Positions 26,267-34,798 of a stretch of 64,000 nucleotides of DNA are shown in pieces. Made by a program: the position numbers and the translations under genes. The stretch spans positions 57,120-121,119 of the forward strand of contig JALGSV010000010.1 of the NCBI GenBank assembly GCA_029821755.1, in the 5' to 3' direction. Source of the DNA: Candidatus Zipacnadum vermilionense (GTDB taxonomy: Bacteria > Armatimonadota > Zipacnadia > Zipacnadales > Zipacnadaceae). How positions within the stretch are numbered: position 1 is the first letter of the stretch; each line of letters begins with the position of its first letter. A model generated the notes under the pieces. The model searched no databases, was not told the DNA's origin, and saw nothing but the letters and a program-made list of their open reading frames with translations.

Positions 26267-27343
26267 ATGACTTCATCCGATCGCATCAAGCTGCTACTTC
26301 GCCGGGAACTCCCCGACCGTATGGGGCTGTTCGAGCACTTGTGGTCCGAGACCATTCCCGACTGCTGGATCAACGAGGGCTACCCCGAGGGCGCCGATCC
26401 GCATGACTACTTTGGGTATGACATGCAGGGCGCCGGCGGGTGGCTGGATACCACGCCCTTCCGCATCGAGCCGGAGTTGGTGGAGGAGACCGAGGAATGG
26501 CGGGTCACTCGCGACGGCCGCGGGGCGGTGCTCAAGCACTGGAAGGACAAGTCCGGCACGCCGCAGCACCTGGACTTTGAGGTCAAGGACCCCGAGTCGT
26601 GGAAGAAGTACAAGGAGCCGCTACTCGCCACCGACCCCGAGCGCCTCTTCGTCGACCAGGCCCGGCAGGAATTGGAGAAGGTCCGCGCCGCCGGTCGCTT
26701 TGCCTTCATGGGCAACACCATCCTGGTTGAGCAACTGCGGGGAATGCTGGGGGACCTGGTCTGGCTCCCTTCTCTGCTGCTGGAGCCGGAGTGGATCCAC
26801 GACTTCAACCGCACCTACACCGACTTCTACAAGCGCCACTATGCGTTGCTGTTCGCCGAGGCCGGCCTGCCCGACGGCATCTTCCTGTACGACGACCTAG
26901 GCTTCAGCAACGGCCCCTTCTTCTCCCCGGCGGTCATGCAAGGCCTCTTCCTACCGTACTTCCGCGAGATCGTGGGCTTCTTCCATGACTACGGCTTGCC
27001 GGTGATTCTGCACACCTGCGGGGACGTGCGGCCGCTGGTGCCCTACATCGTCGAGGCGGGCTTTGACTGCCTGCAGCCCCTGGAGGCTAAGGCGGGCAAC
27101 GACATGCTCGCCTTCGCCCGCGAGTTCGGCGATCGCCTCACTTTCATGGGCAACATGGACATTATCGTGTGGAATACCAATGACCGGGCGCGCATCCGCG
27201 AGGAGGTCGTGGGTAAGTTGGAGGCCATCAAGCGCCTGGGCGCCGCGTACATCTTCCACTCTGATCACTCGGTCCCGCCCGATGTGCGCCTGGCGACGTA
27301 TGAATACGCGCTGGAGCTGTACCGGGAGCATGGAACGTACTGA
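26267..27343 (+). CDS. URO-D/MtaA-fold protein (uroporphyrinogen decarboxylase family), paralogue 1
   Basis: A 358-aa TIM barrel of the uroporphyrinogen-decarboxylase superfamily. The motif VILHTCGDV and a later GFDC give the H-x-C ... C arrangement used for zinc in corrinoid methyltransferases such as MtaA and CmuA. The heme-pathway enzyme lacks it. MGNMDIIVW and YIFHSDHSVPPDV close the barrel. It is therefore more likely a zinc/cobalamin methyl-transfer protein than a heme enzyme (inference). An AGGAG ribosome site precedes ATG 26267. Divergent from the GH116 gene across 226 bp. Confidence 0.85.
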   Translation: MTSSDRIKLLLRRELPDRMGLFEHLWSETIPDCWINEGYPEGADPHDYFGYDMQGAGGWLDTTPFRIEPELVEETEEWRVTRDGRGAVLKHWKDKSGTPQHLDFEVKDPESWKKYKEPLLATDPERLFVDQARQELEKVRAAGRFAFMGNTILVEQLRGMLGDLVWLPSLLLEPEWIHDFNRTYTDFYKRHYALLFAEAGLPDGIFLYDDLGFSNGPFFSPAVMQGLFLPYFREIVGFFHDYGLPVILHTCGDVRPLVPYIVEAGFDCLQPLEAKAGNDMLAFAREFGDRLTFMGNMDIIVWNTNDRARIREEVVGKLEAIKRLGAAYIFHSDHSVPPDVRLATYEYALELYREHGTY

Positions 27344-27395
27344 GGGGAGTGGGGCTGGGCGCTGGCCATTGAGCGGCACTCCACGGAACAAACCA

Positions 27396-27425
27396 TTGAC
27401 AACCACCCCGCGGAAAGCCTATTAT
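27396..27425 (+). promoter_or_regulatory. Sigma70-type promoter for the small lipoprotein gene
   Basis: -35 TTGACA, 18-bp spacer, -10 TATTAT. The start codon lies about 52 bp downstream. One of the clearest promoters in the window. Confidence 0.7.
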
Positions 27426-27476
27426 CTGGCCTACGGCGCCTATTCGGTTTTAGGTCGCGCGGTAAGGAGTACAGCT

Positions 27477-27674
27477 ATGTGGCGATACCTGATTGTAGTT
27501 GCATTGATTGCCTGCTTCGCCGTCTTCGTCGGCTGTGGCGGGGGAGGGCTCAATCTCGGCGGCGCGACCAGCCCCGACATAATCCCGGATGATGGCGGCT
27601 CCGTGATTCCGCCGCCTACTCCTGAGCCGCCGCCGGCGGAGGGCGGTCCGCCCGCGCCGCCGATCTTCTCGTAA
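27477..27674 (+). CDS. Small proline-rich lipoprotein
   Basis: 65 aa. A lipoprotein signal (YLIVVALIACFAVFVGC, Cys at 20) is followed by GGGGLNLGG and a proline-rich, acidic tail (PPPTPEPPPAEGGPPAPP). After lipid attachment the mature peptide would be a ~45-residue flexible tether on the membrane. AAGGAG lies 8 bases before ATG 27477 and a good promoter is present upstream. No known family; the next gene is another URO-D-fold protein. Confidence 0.7.
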   Translation: MWRYLIVVALIACFAVFVGCGGGGLNLGGATSPDIIPDDGGSVIPPPTPEPPPAEGGPPAPPIFS

Positions 27675-27689
27675 GAGCTCGGCGGGGAA

Positions 27690-27729
27690 GCCTCACCTTC
27701 TGCCCCCTTGCCTTCCGGGAAAGGGGGTA
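27690..27729 (-). repeat. Dispersed C/G-run repeat, copy 2 (inverted)
   Basis: Read on the minus strand it shows a G-run hairpin and the tail GGCAGAAGGTGAGGC, close to the tail GGCAGGAGGTGAGGC at 55733-55747. Confidence 0.55.
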
Positions 27730-27745
27730 GCACTGCGGCAGGGAG

Positions 27746-27769
27746 AGCGCAGGCCGGAACGCCTGCGCT
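27746..27769. repeat. Extragenic palindrome
   Basis: Perfect 9-bp stem AGCGCAGGC/GCCTGCGCT with loop CGGAAC, followed by ACCC. The loop and inner stem resemble those of the longer palindrome at 34735-34767. Confidence 0.7.
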
Positions 27770-27778
27770 ACCCGTATC

Positions 27779-28987
27779 ATGTCCTTCTTCCTCTCCTCTC
27801 CCCCTGACTTCGCGGCGCACAATGCCGAGGTCCAGGCTGTCTGGGAAGCCTACCATGCCGGGCGGCCCTACCGCGCTCCTGTCTCCCTCGGCGGCTCCCT
27901 CCGCAATCTCCTCCAGAACCCCGAGCTCAACGACACCGGCTATACCTTCCGCGACTTCTTCGAGGACCCCGAGGCACAGATCCAGTGCCAGTTGCGTTAC
28001 CAGCGCTGGATGCGCTACCACCTGGTCTCCGACCGGGAGATGGGACCGCCGGCCGAGGGCTGGCAGTTGGCGATCGACTTCCAGAACTCCACCGACGCCT
28101 CCTGGTTTGGCTGCCCGCTCTACTACCCAGGTGGGCACCACCAGGGCAACCACGTCCCCGACACCCGCGAGATACTCAAGGACGAGCCCCGGCGGCTGTA
28201 TGACCTGGAGTGCCCCGACCCCCTGGGGTCGGGCCTGATGGGGCGGGCGATGGAGTTCTACGAGTACATGCACGACTGCTGCCCGCAGTTGGAGTTCGAG
28301 GGGCTACCGGTGCTGCCGCCCACGACCCTCCCCGGCGAGAGCTGCGATGGCCCCCTGGATGCGGCCTATAAGCTGCGGGGCGCCGCCCAGGTGTGTCTGG
28401 ACCTGGCGGTCGACCCCGACTACTTCCACGACCTGATGGGCTATGTGACGGAGTGTCTGATCCGGCGGATGAAGGCCGTGCGCGAATGGCGTTGGGCCCG
28501 GCAGCCGCAAGCGCCGGACCGCGGCGATTTCCGCCGGCCCTGGTTCGGCTGGGCGGATGACGCCGTGGTGCTGTTATCGCTGGAGCAGTACCGCGAGCAT
28601 GTCCTGCCCTACCACCAGCGGATGGTCGAGGAGTTCAGCGACGGCGGCCCCACCGCGGTGCACATGTGCGGTGACGCGCAGCGTTTCTTCCCGCTGCTGC
28701 GTGACGAGCTGAACGTGCAGGCCTTCGACACCGGCTTCCCGGTGGACTTCGCGCGACTGCGCCAGGAGCTGGGGCCGGAGGTGCAGGTGTCCGGGGGGCC
28801 GACGGTGATGCTGGTCAAGAGCGGCCCGCCGGAGGCCCTCCGCGAGGAGGTGCGTCGTCTCTGCGCCTCAGGTATCATGGAGGGCGGCAAGTTCATCCTC
28901 ATCGCTGCCAACAACCTCTCCCCGCTCACTCCCCTCGAGCACACAAGCGCCCTGTATGAGGCCGGGAAGTCTTTCGGGCGGTACTAG
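27779..28987 (+). CDS. URO-D-fold protein, paralogue 2
   Basis: 402 aa, longer than paralogue 1 by an N-terminal ~45 residues. Barrel motifs: PPTTLPGESCDGPLDAAYKL, WFGWADDAVVLLSLEQYREH and VHMCGDAQRFFP (H-x-C-G kept, second zinc-type Cys not evident). The aromatic/acidic segment IDFQNSTDASWFG (around residue 101) lies in the N-terminal half. There is no tight ribosome site; the ATG follows the palindrome at 27746-27769. Methyl-transfer or decarboxylation on an unknown small molecule is possible; the function cannot be read further. Confidence 0.8.
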   Translation: MSFFLSSPPDFAAHNAEVQAVWEAYHAGRPYRAPVSLGGSLRNLLQNPELNDTGYTFRDFFEDPEAQIQCQLRYQRWMRYHLVSDREMGPPAEGWQLAIDFQNSTDASWFGCPLYYPGGHHQGNHVPDTREILKDEPRRLYDLECPDPLGSGLMGRAMEFYEYMHDCCPQLEFEGLPVLPPTTLPGESCDGPLDAAYKLRGAAQVCLDLAVDPDYFHDLMGYVTECLIRRMKAVREWRWARQPQAPDRGDFRRPWFGWADDAVVLLSLEQYREHVLPYHQRMVEEFSDGGPTAVHMCGDAQRFFPLLRDELNVQAFDTGFPVDFARLRQELGPEVQVSGGPTVMLVKSGPPEALREEVRRLCASGIMEGGKFILIAANNLSPLTPLEHTSALYEAGKSFGRY

Positions 28988-29016
28988 CGCCGCCTCCTCA
29001 GCATGACGCAGACGTG

Positions 29017-29041
29017 GACCGGCTCTGATAGCCGGTCTTTT
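29017..29041 (+). terminator. Rho-independent terminator
   Basis: Perfect 8-bp stem GACCGGCT/AGCCGGTC with loop CTGAT, then TTTT; 30 bp after the URO-D gene stop. Confidence 0.85.
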
Positions 29042-29223
29042 CGCCTCTTCGCGTCATCTTGACCAAGCTCAGCCTTTAGACAATTTATCCTCAACTGGCT
29101 TGTAGTGGGGCCCGTTACTGAGTATTCTTTCTTCCACATAGGGGGGGGCACCGCTTCTCCCGCGTTTTAGGCACACTACACCAGAACACCGCAGCTACAA
29201 CCGGACCAACCAACGTACCTTGG

Positions 29224-29251
29224 GGGGAGCCAGCAATGGCTTCCCTTTTTT
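29224..29251 (+). terminator. Orphan rho-independent terminator
   Basis: 9-bp stem GGGGAGCCA/TGGCTTCCC (one G-T pair) with a GCAA tetraloop and six Ts. No gene lies between it and the previous terminator, so it could end a small RNA or act as an attenuator for the PEP-CTERM gene. Confidence 0.75.
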
Positions 29252-29536
29252 GTTTGGGCCAGACATAACCACGCAACGGCTACCGAAAGGTGCCCTAGTA
29301 ATCGTCTAGTTTTGTCTCCAAAGCAGTAGGGGGGGAGACGCACACTGAGACGGGGGGAGCAAGCGTCAAGCGCTAGCCAATACGTGTGATCTATGTCTGG
29401 CTTTTGTGCTTTGTGGGGGGAACGTAGAGGAATGGCGATCATGCCCAGCATACATCCGCCGGTGTCCCGTTACTCAGCCGACCAGCTCGGCATTCTCAGA
29501 CGTCCGTGTCTCCCGCTGACCCAAGGAGGGTCCATT

Positions 29537-30184
29537 ATGAAGAATCCCGCCATCAGCCTCGTTGCTGTAGTCGTCGTATGTCTCTCCGCCGGTGCCGCCT
29601 TGGCCGGTGACTACACCTACTCGGGCAGCCTGTACGGCCCCAGCGGAGGCCTCGATGTCACGGGAGAGTGGGGCCCCGTCAACCTGAGTTGGACCGTCAC
29701 CGGTGACGCCGGGGGCGCGTGGCACTACGCCTATACGCTGAACACTACCAAGAAGGCCGTCAGCCACTTCCTCCTGGAAGCCTCCTCGACTTTCACCTCC
29801 GGGAACATCTGGGCCTTCACCGGGCCCATCGAGATCGAGACCTGGGACCCGGGACCGGGCAATCCGGAGATGCCCGATAGCCTCTACGGGATCAAGTTCG
29901 ACTGGGGTGGCTCGACTAACGTCACCTACTCGTTCGACAGCAACCGAGTGCCCATGTGGGGCGACTTCTACGCCAAGGACGGCACCGGTAACTACGTCTG
30001 GAACTCGGGCTTCGCCGATACCGACCCGGTGGACCCGCCCACCAACGGCTCGCTGCGCGATCATATCCTGGTGCCCGATACAATCACTGACGTGCCCGAG
30101 CCGGGCTCGCTGGTGCTGGGGCTCATGGCGCTGGGCGCCTCCCTCGGTGGCGTCATCCGCCGCCGCCGGGCCGCCAAGCGCTAG
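29537..30184 (+). CDS. PEP-CTERM sorted surface protein
   Basis: 215 aa. The signal peptide is MKNPAISLVAVVVVCLSAG with an ALA-G cleavage site. The mature domain is a beta-rich, tryptophan-rich sandwich, and the C-terminal sorting signal is VPEPGSLVLGLMALGASLGG followed by RRRR: VPEP motif, membrane helix and basic tail. An exosortase would cleave it at the PEP site and hand it to the exopolysaccharide matrix. No exosortase is visible here. An AAGGAGGG ribosome site lies 7 bases before ATG 29537. A bidirectional terminator follows. Confidence 0.92.
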   Translation: MKNPAISLVAVVVVCLSAGAALAGDYTYSGSLYGPSGGLDVTGEWGPVNLSWTVTGDAGGAWHYAYTLNTTKKAVSHFLLEASSTFTSGNIWAFTGPIEIETWDPGPGNPEMPDSLYGIKFDWGGSTNVTYSFDSNRVPMWGDFYAKDGTGNYVWNSGFADTDPVDPPTNGSLRDHILVPDTITDVPEPGSLVLGLMALGASLGGVIRRRRAAKR

Positions 30185-30211
30185 CTGGACTCGCAGTTAC
30201 CCTCCAAGCAA

Positions 30212-30247
30212 GAAAGCGCCGGCTCAGGCGACTGGGCCGGCGCTTTC
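30212..30247. terminator. Bidirectional terminator between convergent genes
   Basis: Perfect 12-bp stem GAAAGCGCCGGC/GCCGGCGCTTTC with a 12-base loop, between the PEP-CTERM gene and the leftward prenyltransferase. A- and T-rich ends suit both directions. Confidence 0.8.
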
Positions 30248-30278
30248 ACGTGTTCCTGTAGGGGGGGACGGCCGCCGA

Positions 30279-31199
30279 CTAACGCAGCATCCCGTCCGCC
30301 ACCAGCCCCACTGCCAGCAACAGCGACAGCACCAGGTGCACCCCAATGGTCGCTGCGTTGGCCGGGACCAGGGCGGGAGGTTGGTCGTACTCACGCAGGG
30401 CGACGTTGATCCCCCGCGCGGTCAGGGGTAGGGTGAGCATAGCTAGGAGGGTTAGGGGCGGGAGGACCTCCACCGCTACGCCCACCAGCACGGTCAGGTA
30501 GGTCAGCGCCATCATTCCCGCGTAGACCACCGCCGCTCGCCGCCGGCCCAGGCGCACCACCCAGTGGCGCTTGCCCACCGCCAGGTCGGCGTGGTAGTCG
30601 GGGAACTGGTTGATCCACAGCACGGCCAGAATCAGCAGTGCTACCGGTAGGGAGACCCAGAAGGCGGCCAGACTGAAGTGCTGGGTCTGCACATAGTAGG
30701 TCCCCAGCACCGGCAGGACGCCGAAGTCGAGCGCGAGGAAGATCTCTCCCAGCCCGCGGTAGCCCAGCTTGAGCGGGGGCGCGGTGTAGAAGAACCCCGA
30801 TAGGCCCCCTACCAATCCTAGGGCCAAGATCGGCCAGCCGCGCAGAATCACCAGCAGCAGCCCCACCACCGCACCCAGCAGCAGACACACCAGCGCCGCC
30901 GCCAGTACCTCCCGCGGCGTCGCCAGGCCCCGCTGGATTACCCGGCTACCTCCGCTGAAGGGCCGGATGAATTCGCGGTTCACCGCGTCGTTGCCGCTCA
31001 GGTGGTCGAAGTAGTCGTTGGCCAGATTCGCTGAGGCGTGGATGAGGATCAGCCCCAGCAGCGTCAGCAGCCACAGGCCCCGATGGAAACTGCCGACCTG
31101 CCACCAAGCCACGCCCCCGCCCACTATCGCGGGCGCGACCACGCCGGTGAAGAACTCATACCGCGAGGCATGTAGCCAGAACAGAATCCGTCGCATCAT
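30279..31199 (-). CDS. menA: UbiA-family prenyltransferase, MenA-like (1,4-dihydroxy-2-naphthoate prenyltransferase)
   Basis: A 306-aa protein with about eight to nine membrane helices. The first Asp-rich motif is NLANDYFDHLSGND (58-71) and the second is NQFPDYHADLAVGKR, which bind the prenyl diphosphate through magnesium. FIRPFSGGSRVIQRG between them matches MenA-type enzymes rather than UbiA or heme O synthase, so a role in menaquinone synthesis is most likely. Other men genes are absent, so the assignment within the superfamily is moderate. Two adjacent ATGs (31199, 31196) could be the start. It ends against a bidirectional terminator. Confidence 0.75.
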   Translation of the reverse strand: MMRRILFWLHASRYEFFTGVVAPAIVGGGVAWWQVGSFHRGLWLLTLLGLILIHASANLANDYFDHLSGNDAVNREFIRPFSGGSRVIQRGLATPREVLAAALVCLLLGAVVGLLLVILRGWPILALGLVGGLSGFFYTAPPLKLGYRGLGEIFLALDFGVLPVLGTYYVQTQHFSLAAFWVSLPVALLILAVLWINQFPDYHADLAVGKRHWVVRLGRRRAAVVYAGMMALTYLTVLVGVAVEVLPPLTLLAMLTLPLTARGINVALREYDQPPALVPANAATIGVHLVLSLLLAVGLVADGMLR

Positions 31200-31230
31200 C
31201 CGCTCGCATCACTCCTCTCCGGGCTGCTCT

Positions 31231-31272
31231 GCTCCCCCTCTCCTGCCAGGAGAGGGGGCCGGGGGATGAGGC
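31231..31272 (+). repeat. Dispersed C/G-run repeat, copy 3
   Basis: CTCCCCCTCTCC-TGCC-AGGAGAGGGGG hairpin followed by CCGGGGGATGAGGC, in the 78-bp gap between two leftward genes. Confidence 0.75.
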
Positions 31273-31277
31273 TTCCC

Positions 31278-32348
31278 CTACACGACCTCCTCCAGCTTCA
31301 CCACTCGCCCCGTCTCCGCCGACTGCTCCGCCGCGAAGCACAGGCGCATGGTGTCGAAGGCATCCCGCGCCGGGGTCATCGGCGGCAGTCCCTCCGCCAC
31401 CCGCCGCACGATGTCTTGGGTCTGGCTGAGGGTGTTGTGGTAGTACAGGTGGTCCTCCGCCGGGTCCCAGGTGAGGTCGTCCACCCAGTCGCTGGTCATG
31501 GTGTCGGACTCGTCGCCGTACTCCCACCGCCGCATGTGCCGCCCGAAGACGGCGATCTCCGCCGCCCCCTTGGTCCCCACCACAGTGTACCCCAGTGAGT
31601 GGCCGTCGCCGAGCTGCTGGTCGATGACGTTCTGCAGCGGGTCGCCGCGGAAGGTCGCCGCCTGGCCCATCATGAAGGTCAGGTGGCTCACCGCGCCATT
31701 GGCGAAGCGGTAGGTGGCGTGGTAGTTGTCGTGCACTTCCATGTAGGGCACGATGTTGGGTGCGCTGGCCGCGTAGACCTCGGTGACCTCGGACCCGATC
31801 CACCAGCGGGGCAGGTCCACGTAGTGGCTCAGCTTCTCCCCAAACATCGCCCCGCTCAGCTCGGCGCTATTGCGCCAGATGCCCTTGTTCCAGGCGCTGG
31901 AGCCGTAATAGCAGTGCGTGTTGACGATGTCCCCCAACAGCCCCGCCTCGGCCCATTCCTTGATCTTGGTGTACAGCTTGGAGTAGCGGAGCTCGAAGCC
32001 GATCTGGAAGAACAGCCCGCGCCGCTCGGATTCTTCCACCATCTCGCGCGCATCGGCGATAGTGGTGGCCATGGGCTTCTCGCACATGACCGCCTTCCCG
32101 GCGGCGAGAGCGGCCATCGCCAGGTCATGGTGCGCGAAGTTAGAGGAGGTGATGAAGACGAGCGGAAGGTTGTCGTCTTTGAGCACGCGGTCCAGGTCGG
32201 TGGTGGCCTCCACCTCGAGCTTCTCCAGCTCCGGAATCCGCTCCGGCCGTATGTCCTGGGCGAGGATAGCCTCCACGCCCGGGGTCTCCTTCAGATGGGA
32301 TATGACGCTCTCGCCCATAGCGCCCGCCCCAAGGATTGCGACTTTCAT
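31278..32348 (-). CDS. Gfo/Idh/MocA family NAD(P)-dependent oxidoreductase
   Basis: 356 aa. The N-terminal Rossmann fold has VAILGAGAMGES (3-14) and the family motif EKPMATT (Lys91). The C-terminal GFO_IDH_MocA beta-sheet domain carries GAMFGEKLSHYVDLPRWWIG with a likely catalytic His. These enzymes oxidise or epimerise sugars, inositols and related alcohols. Position next to the aldolase and a URO-D protein fits small-molecule or sugar catabolism. ATG 32348 is preceded by a modest AAAGGAT site. Substrate not determinable. Confidence 0.9.
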   Translation of the reverse strand: MKVAILGAGAMGESVISHLKETPGVEAILAQDIRPERIPELEKLEVEATTDLDRVLKDDNLPLVFITSSNFAHHDLAMAALAAGKAVMCEKPMATTIADAREMVEESERRGLFFQIGFELRYSKLYTKIKEWAEAGLLGDIVNTHCYYGSSAWNKGIWRNSAELSGAMFGEKLSHYVDLPRWWIGSEVTEVYAASAPNIVPYMEVHDNYHATYRFANGAVSHLTFMMGQAATFRGDPLQNVIDQQLGDGHSLGYTVVGTKGAAEIAVFGRHMRRWEYGDESDTMTSDWVDDLTWDPAEDHLYYHNTLSQTQDIVRRVAEGLPPMTPARDAFDTMRLCFAAEQSAETGRVVKLEEVV

Positions 32349-32432
32349 GAGTAGTGGATCCTTTCTGTTGCAGGGCCGGGGCTAAGTCATCCGTCGTCTG
32401 CTAGCGTAGGCTTTCCCGCCTGCGTTCGTCTT

Positions 32433-33464
32433 CTATTCGCCCTTGAGAATCTCGCGCAATGCTCCGCACACCACCTTGAGGTCCGCGAAGCTCTGGTCCC
32501 GGTGGGTGACGAAGCGGATTTCCGTGTCGCTCTGCGCTCCCGCCTTGATGCCTTGCTCTCCCAGGCGGCGGCATAGCTCCGGCGCGGTCAGGTCCTCTCG
32601 GCGCACCTCGAACCGCACGAGGTTCGTCTGCACTGTCCGCAAGTCCAGCACGATTCCCGGCAATCCGCTGAGCGTCTCCGCCAGGCGCCGCGCCTTCTCG
32701 TGATCCTCGCCAAGGCGCGGCAGCTCGTGCTCCAGCGCGACCAGCCCGGCCGCGGCGACCACCCCCGCCTGGCGCATGGCCCCGCCCAGGAGCTTGCGGT
32801 ACTCGCGGGCGCGGTCGATGAAGTCCGTCTCCCCGCAGACCATGCTCCCCACCGGCGCGCCCAGGCCCTTGGAGAAGCAGAACGTCACCGAGTCCGCGGG
32901 CGCCGCCAACTCCCGCGCCTCCACGCCCAGGGCGACCGCGGCGTTGAAGATTCGCGCGCCGTCCACGTGGACGGGCACGCCCCGCCGATGGGCAACCTCG
33001 CACAGTTCCCGCGTCTGAGCCACCGACAGGCAAGTCCCGCCTGCGCGGTTGTGCGTGTTCTCCAGGGCGACGACCCCGGTGGTGGGCGAGTGCAGATCCG
33101 GCTCCCAGATCGCGCCCTCCAGGTCCTCGGGAGAGAAAGCCCCGTATGCCCCCGGCAGCGGATGGGTCATCAGCCCGGCGATCCGGGTCAGCCCCGCGCG
33201 CTCCCAGCGGAAGACATGCGCCTCCTGGTGCAGGATCATCTTCTGCCCGGGCCAGGTCAAGGCCAGCAGGCCGACCAGGTTGCCCATCGTCCCCGAGGGC
33301 ACAAACAGCCCCGCCGGCTTGCCCAGCAGTTCCGCGGACCGCCGCTCTAACTCGTTGACGGTGGGGTCCTCGCCGGCGATATCGTCGCCCACCTCCGCCG
33401 TGGCCATGGCCTGGCGCATGAGGTCGGTGGGTTTGGTTTTGACGTCGGAGCGCAGGTCAATCAT
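32433..33464 (-). CDS. Low-specificity threonine aldolase (beta-eliminating lyase family)
   Basis: A PLP enzyme of 343 aa splitting L-threonine or allo-threonine into glycine and acetaldehyde. It has LRSDVKTKPTDLMRQAM, GEDPTVNELE (31-40), VALENTHNRAGG (132-143), VHVDGARIFNA (Asp168 binds PLP) and TFCFSKGLGAPVGS with the Schiff-base Lys199. The start at 33464 has AGGAGGAAGCC immediately upstream; the frame stays open 24 more codons without support. It sits between the Gfo/Idh/MocA gene and a URO-D gene, all leftward. Confidence 0.93.
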   Translation of the reverse strand: MIDLRSDVKTKPTDLMRQAMATAEVGDDIAGEDPTVNELERRSAELLGKPAGLFVPSGTMGNLVGLLALTWPGQKMILHQEAHVFRWERAGLTRIAGLMTHPLPGAYGAFSPEDLEGAIWEPDLHSPTTGVVALENTHNRAGGTCLSVAQTRELCEVAHRRGVPVHVDGARIFNAAVALGVEARELAAPADSVTFCFSKGLGAPVGSMVCGETDFIDRAREYRKLLGGAMRQAGVVAAAGLVALEHELPRLGEDHEKARRLAETLSGLPGIVLDLRTVQTNLVRFEVRREDLTAPELCRRLGEQGIKAGAQSDTEIRFVTHRDQSFADLKVVCGALREILKGE

Positions 33465-33482
33465 GGCTTCCTCCTCGCCCGA

Positions 33483-33497
33483 GGTAGCACAGGCTTC
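33483..33497. repeat. Half of a palindromic element also found inside glmM
   Basis: GGTAGCACAGGCTTC, identical over 15 bases to 54203-54217 in glmM. Here the second arm is absent or decayed. Confidence 0.5.
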
Positions 33498-33520
33498 TGG
33501 CCCCGCCTTGGGTGTGGCCC

Positions 33521-34630
33521 CTACGGCAGCGGGCAATCCCGCGCTGTGTCGAACATCGCCACGATGTTCTCCGGCGGCGTGCCGGCCTGTATCGCGTGGG
33601 AGGGGCCCAGGATATAGCCGCCATCTTTCGCCAGGACGCGCACCCGATCCTGCACCTCCTGGACCACGGCTTCCACCGTCCCGAAGGGCAGCGTCGTCTG
33701 CACACTCACCCCGCCCTCGAAGCTCATCCGGTCCCCGTAGGTCTCCTTGAGAAACACCGGGTCCATGTTGTCAGCGGAGAACTGGCAGGCCTGGAGGCAG
33801 TCTATCCCCATCTCCAGCAGGCCGGGGACGGCGTCGGTCACCGAGCCGTCCGAGTGGTACAGAATCTTCGCCCCGAACTCGTGGATGGTCGCGTTAAGTT
33901 CGGTGTGGTAGGGCTTGAGGAACTGCTCCCACATGGGCAGCGACATGAGCAGCCCCTGCTGCCCGCCCACGTCGTCGGCGGTGAAGGCCAGGTCGATCGG
34001 GCCGCCGACGGCCTTCGCCCCGGCCTCTAGCATCTTGCGGAAGTGAGCCTTGTAGAAGTCCGTCACCCGTCGGAAAATGCCGTGGACCAGCTCGGGGTTG
34101 AGCACAAAGTCCAGGAACACCTGCTCAAACCCGCGCATGTACCAGGAGGACTCATAAATATTGCCGTTGGTGATCATGATCGCCCGGTTCAAGCCCTTGC
34201 GCTCGGCCTGAATCTGGCCGGGGATGCCCGAGTAGTCGAACCAGTCAGTGGAGGGCCAGGTATGCTTCTCCAGGTCGCCGGGGGTCTTCGCCTCGGCCAG
34301 CGGGTAGTAGTCAATCTCGTCGTAGGCGCCGTCGCCATAGGACTGCTCCTGGCGGTGCACCCCCCAGATGTCCCAGCCCGGGTGCAGGTATCCGTCCCCA
34401 CCCGAGAGCTCAGGACCGAGGAAGGCCGGCCCGCAGCCGGTGATGTCGACGAGCGGGGTCAGGTACTCCTGGACGGAGATCCCGCGCTGGGCCTGCAGGT
34501 AGTCCTCCAGCGCTCGCCGCGCCGGCGGGTTGATCCCCGCACACACCATCGCGATCGGCACCCGGTCGGTCGTCTGGTGATCCAGCGCGAGCATGACGCG
34601 TTCGCGAGGGGAGAGGGATTCGGTCGGCAT
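33521..34630 (-). CDS. URO-D-fold protein, paralogue 3
   Basis: A 369-aa URO-D-superfamily barrel. The N-terminus LSPRERVMLALDHQTTDRVP is the standard opening helix (R-x-x-x-A-L-x-x-x-x-x-D-R-x-P). The zinc-type H-x-C is replaced by ILYHSDGSVTDAV, as in paralogue 4. MSFEGGVSVQTTLPFG and GYILGPSHAIQAGTPPEN form the last strands; the latter is the usual C-terminal signature. Ribosome site GGAGGACTCA before ATG 34630. Probably acts on a small methylated or carboxylated compound; heme biosynthesis is unlikely. Confidence 0.85.
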   Translation of the reverse strand: MPTESLSPRERVMLALDHQTTDRVPIAMVCAGINPPARRALEDYLQAQRGISVQEYLTPLVDITGCGPAFLGPELSGGDGYLHPGWDIWGVHRQEQSYGDGAYDEIDYYPLAEAKTPGDLEKHTWPSTDWFDYSGIPGQIQAERKGLNRAIMITNGNIYESSWYMRGFEQVFLDFVLNPELVHGIFRRVTDFYKAHFRKMLEAGAKAVGGPIDLAFTADDVGGQQGLLMSLPMWEQFLKPYHTELNATIHEFGAKILYHSDGSVTDAVPGLLEMGIDCLQACQFSADNMDPVFLKETYGDRMSFEGGVSVQTTLPFGTVEAVVQEVQDRVRVLAKDGGYILGPSHAIQAGTPPENIVAMFDTARDCPLP

Positions 34631-34683
34631 TGAGTCCTCCTATTCACGGTGCCGTGGGCGAGCGTCGCGGGCGGCAAAGGCGC

Positions 34684-34703
34684 GGGCGGCGCAGGCGCCG
34701 CCC
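34684..34703. repeat. Extragenic palindrome
   Basis: Stem GGGCGGCG/CGCCGCCC, loop CAGG, followed by CTACGG. First of three hairpins in one 196-bp gap. Confidence 0.8.
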
Positions 34704-34734
34704 CTACGGAGCGACGACCGGCATATGGTTCTCG

Positions 34735-34767
34735 GCAGGTGGGCAGGCGGAACGCCTGCCCACCTGC
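34735..34767. repeat. Extragenic palindrome, long perfect stem
   Basis: A 15-bp perfect stem GCAGGTGGGCAGGCG/CGCCTGCCCACCTGC with a 3-base GAA loop. No T-run, so not a simple terminator. Confidence 0.85.
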
Positions 34768-34798
34768 ACCGTCTGCACTGCGGAGGGCGGATCTGTAC

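Larger units (their letters stand above)
28988..29536. other. 549-bp intergenic region with two terminators and AT-richer DNA
   Basis: No convincing ORF. It contains the terminator of the URO-D gene (29017-29041), a stretch with a weak TTGACC...AATTTA promoter-like pair near 29051, a second strong terminator (29224-29251) not preceded by a gene, and then about 285 bp up to the PEP-CTERM gene. Base composition is clearly less GC-rich than the genes around it. Confidence 0.6.

Noticed and set aside
29176..29451. 91-codon minus-strand ORF in the gap before the PEP-CTERM gene
   Set aside because: No ribosome site, no recognisable motif, and it crosses the orphan terminator.
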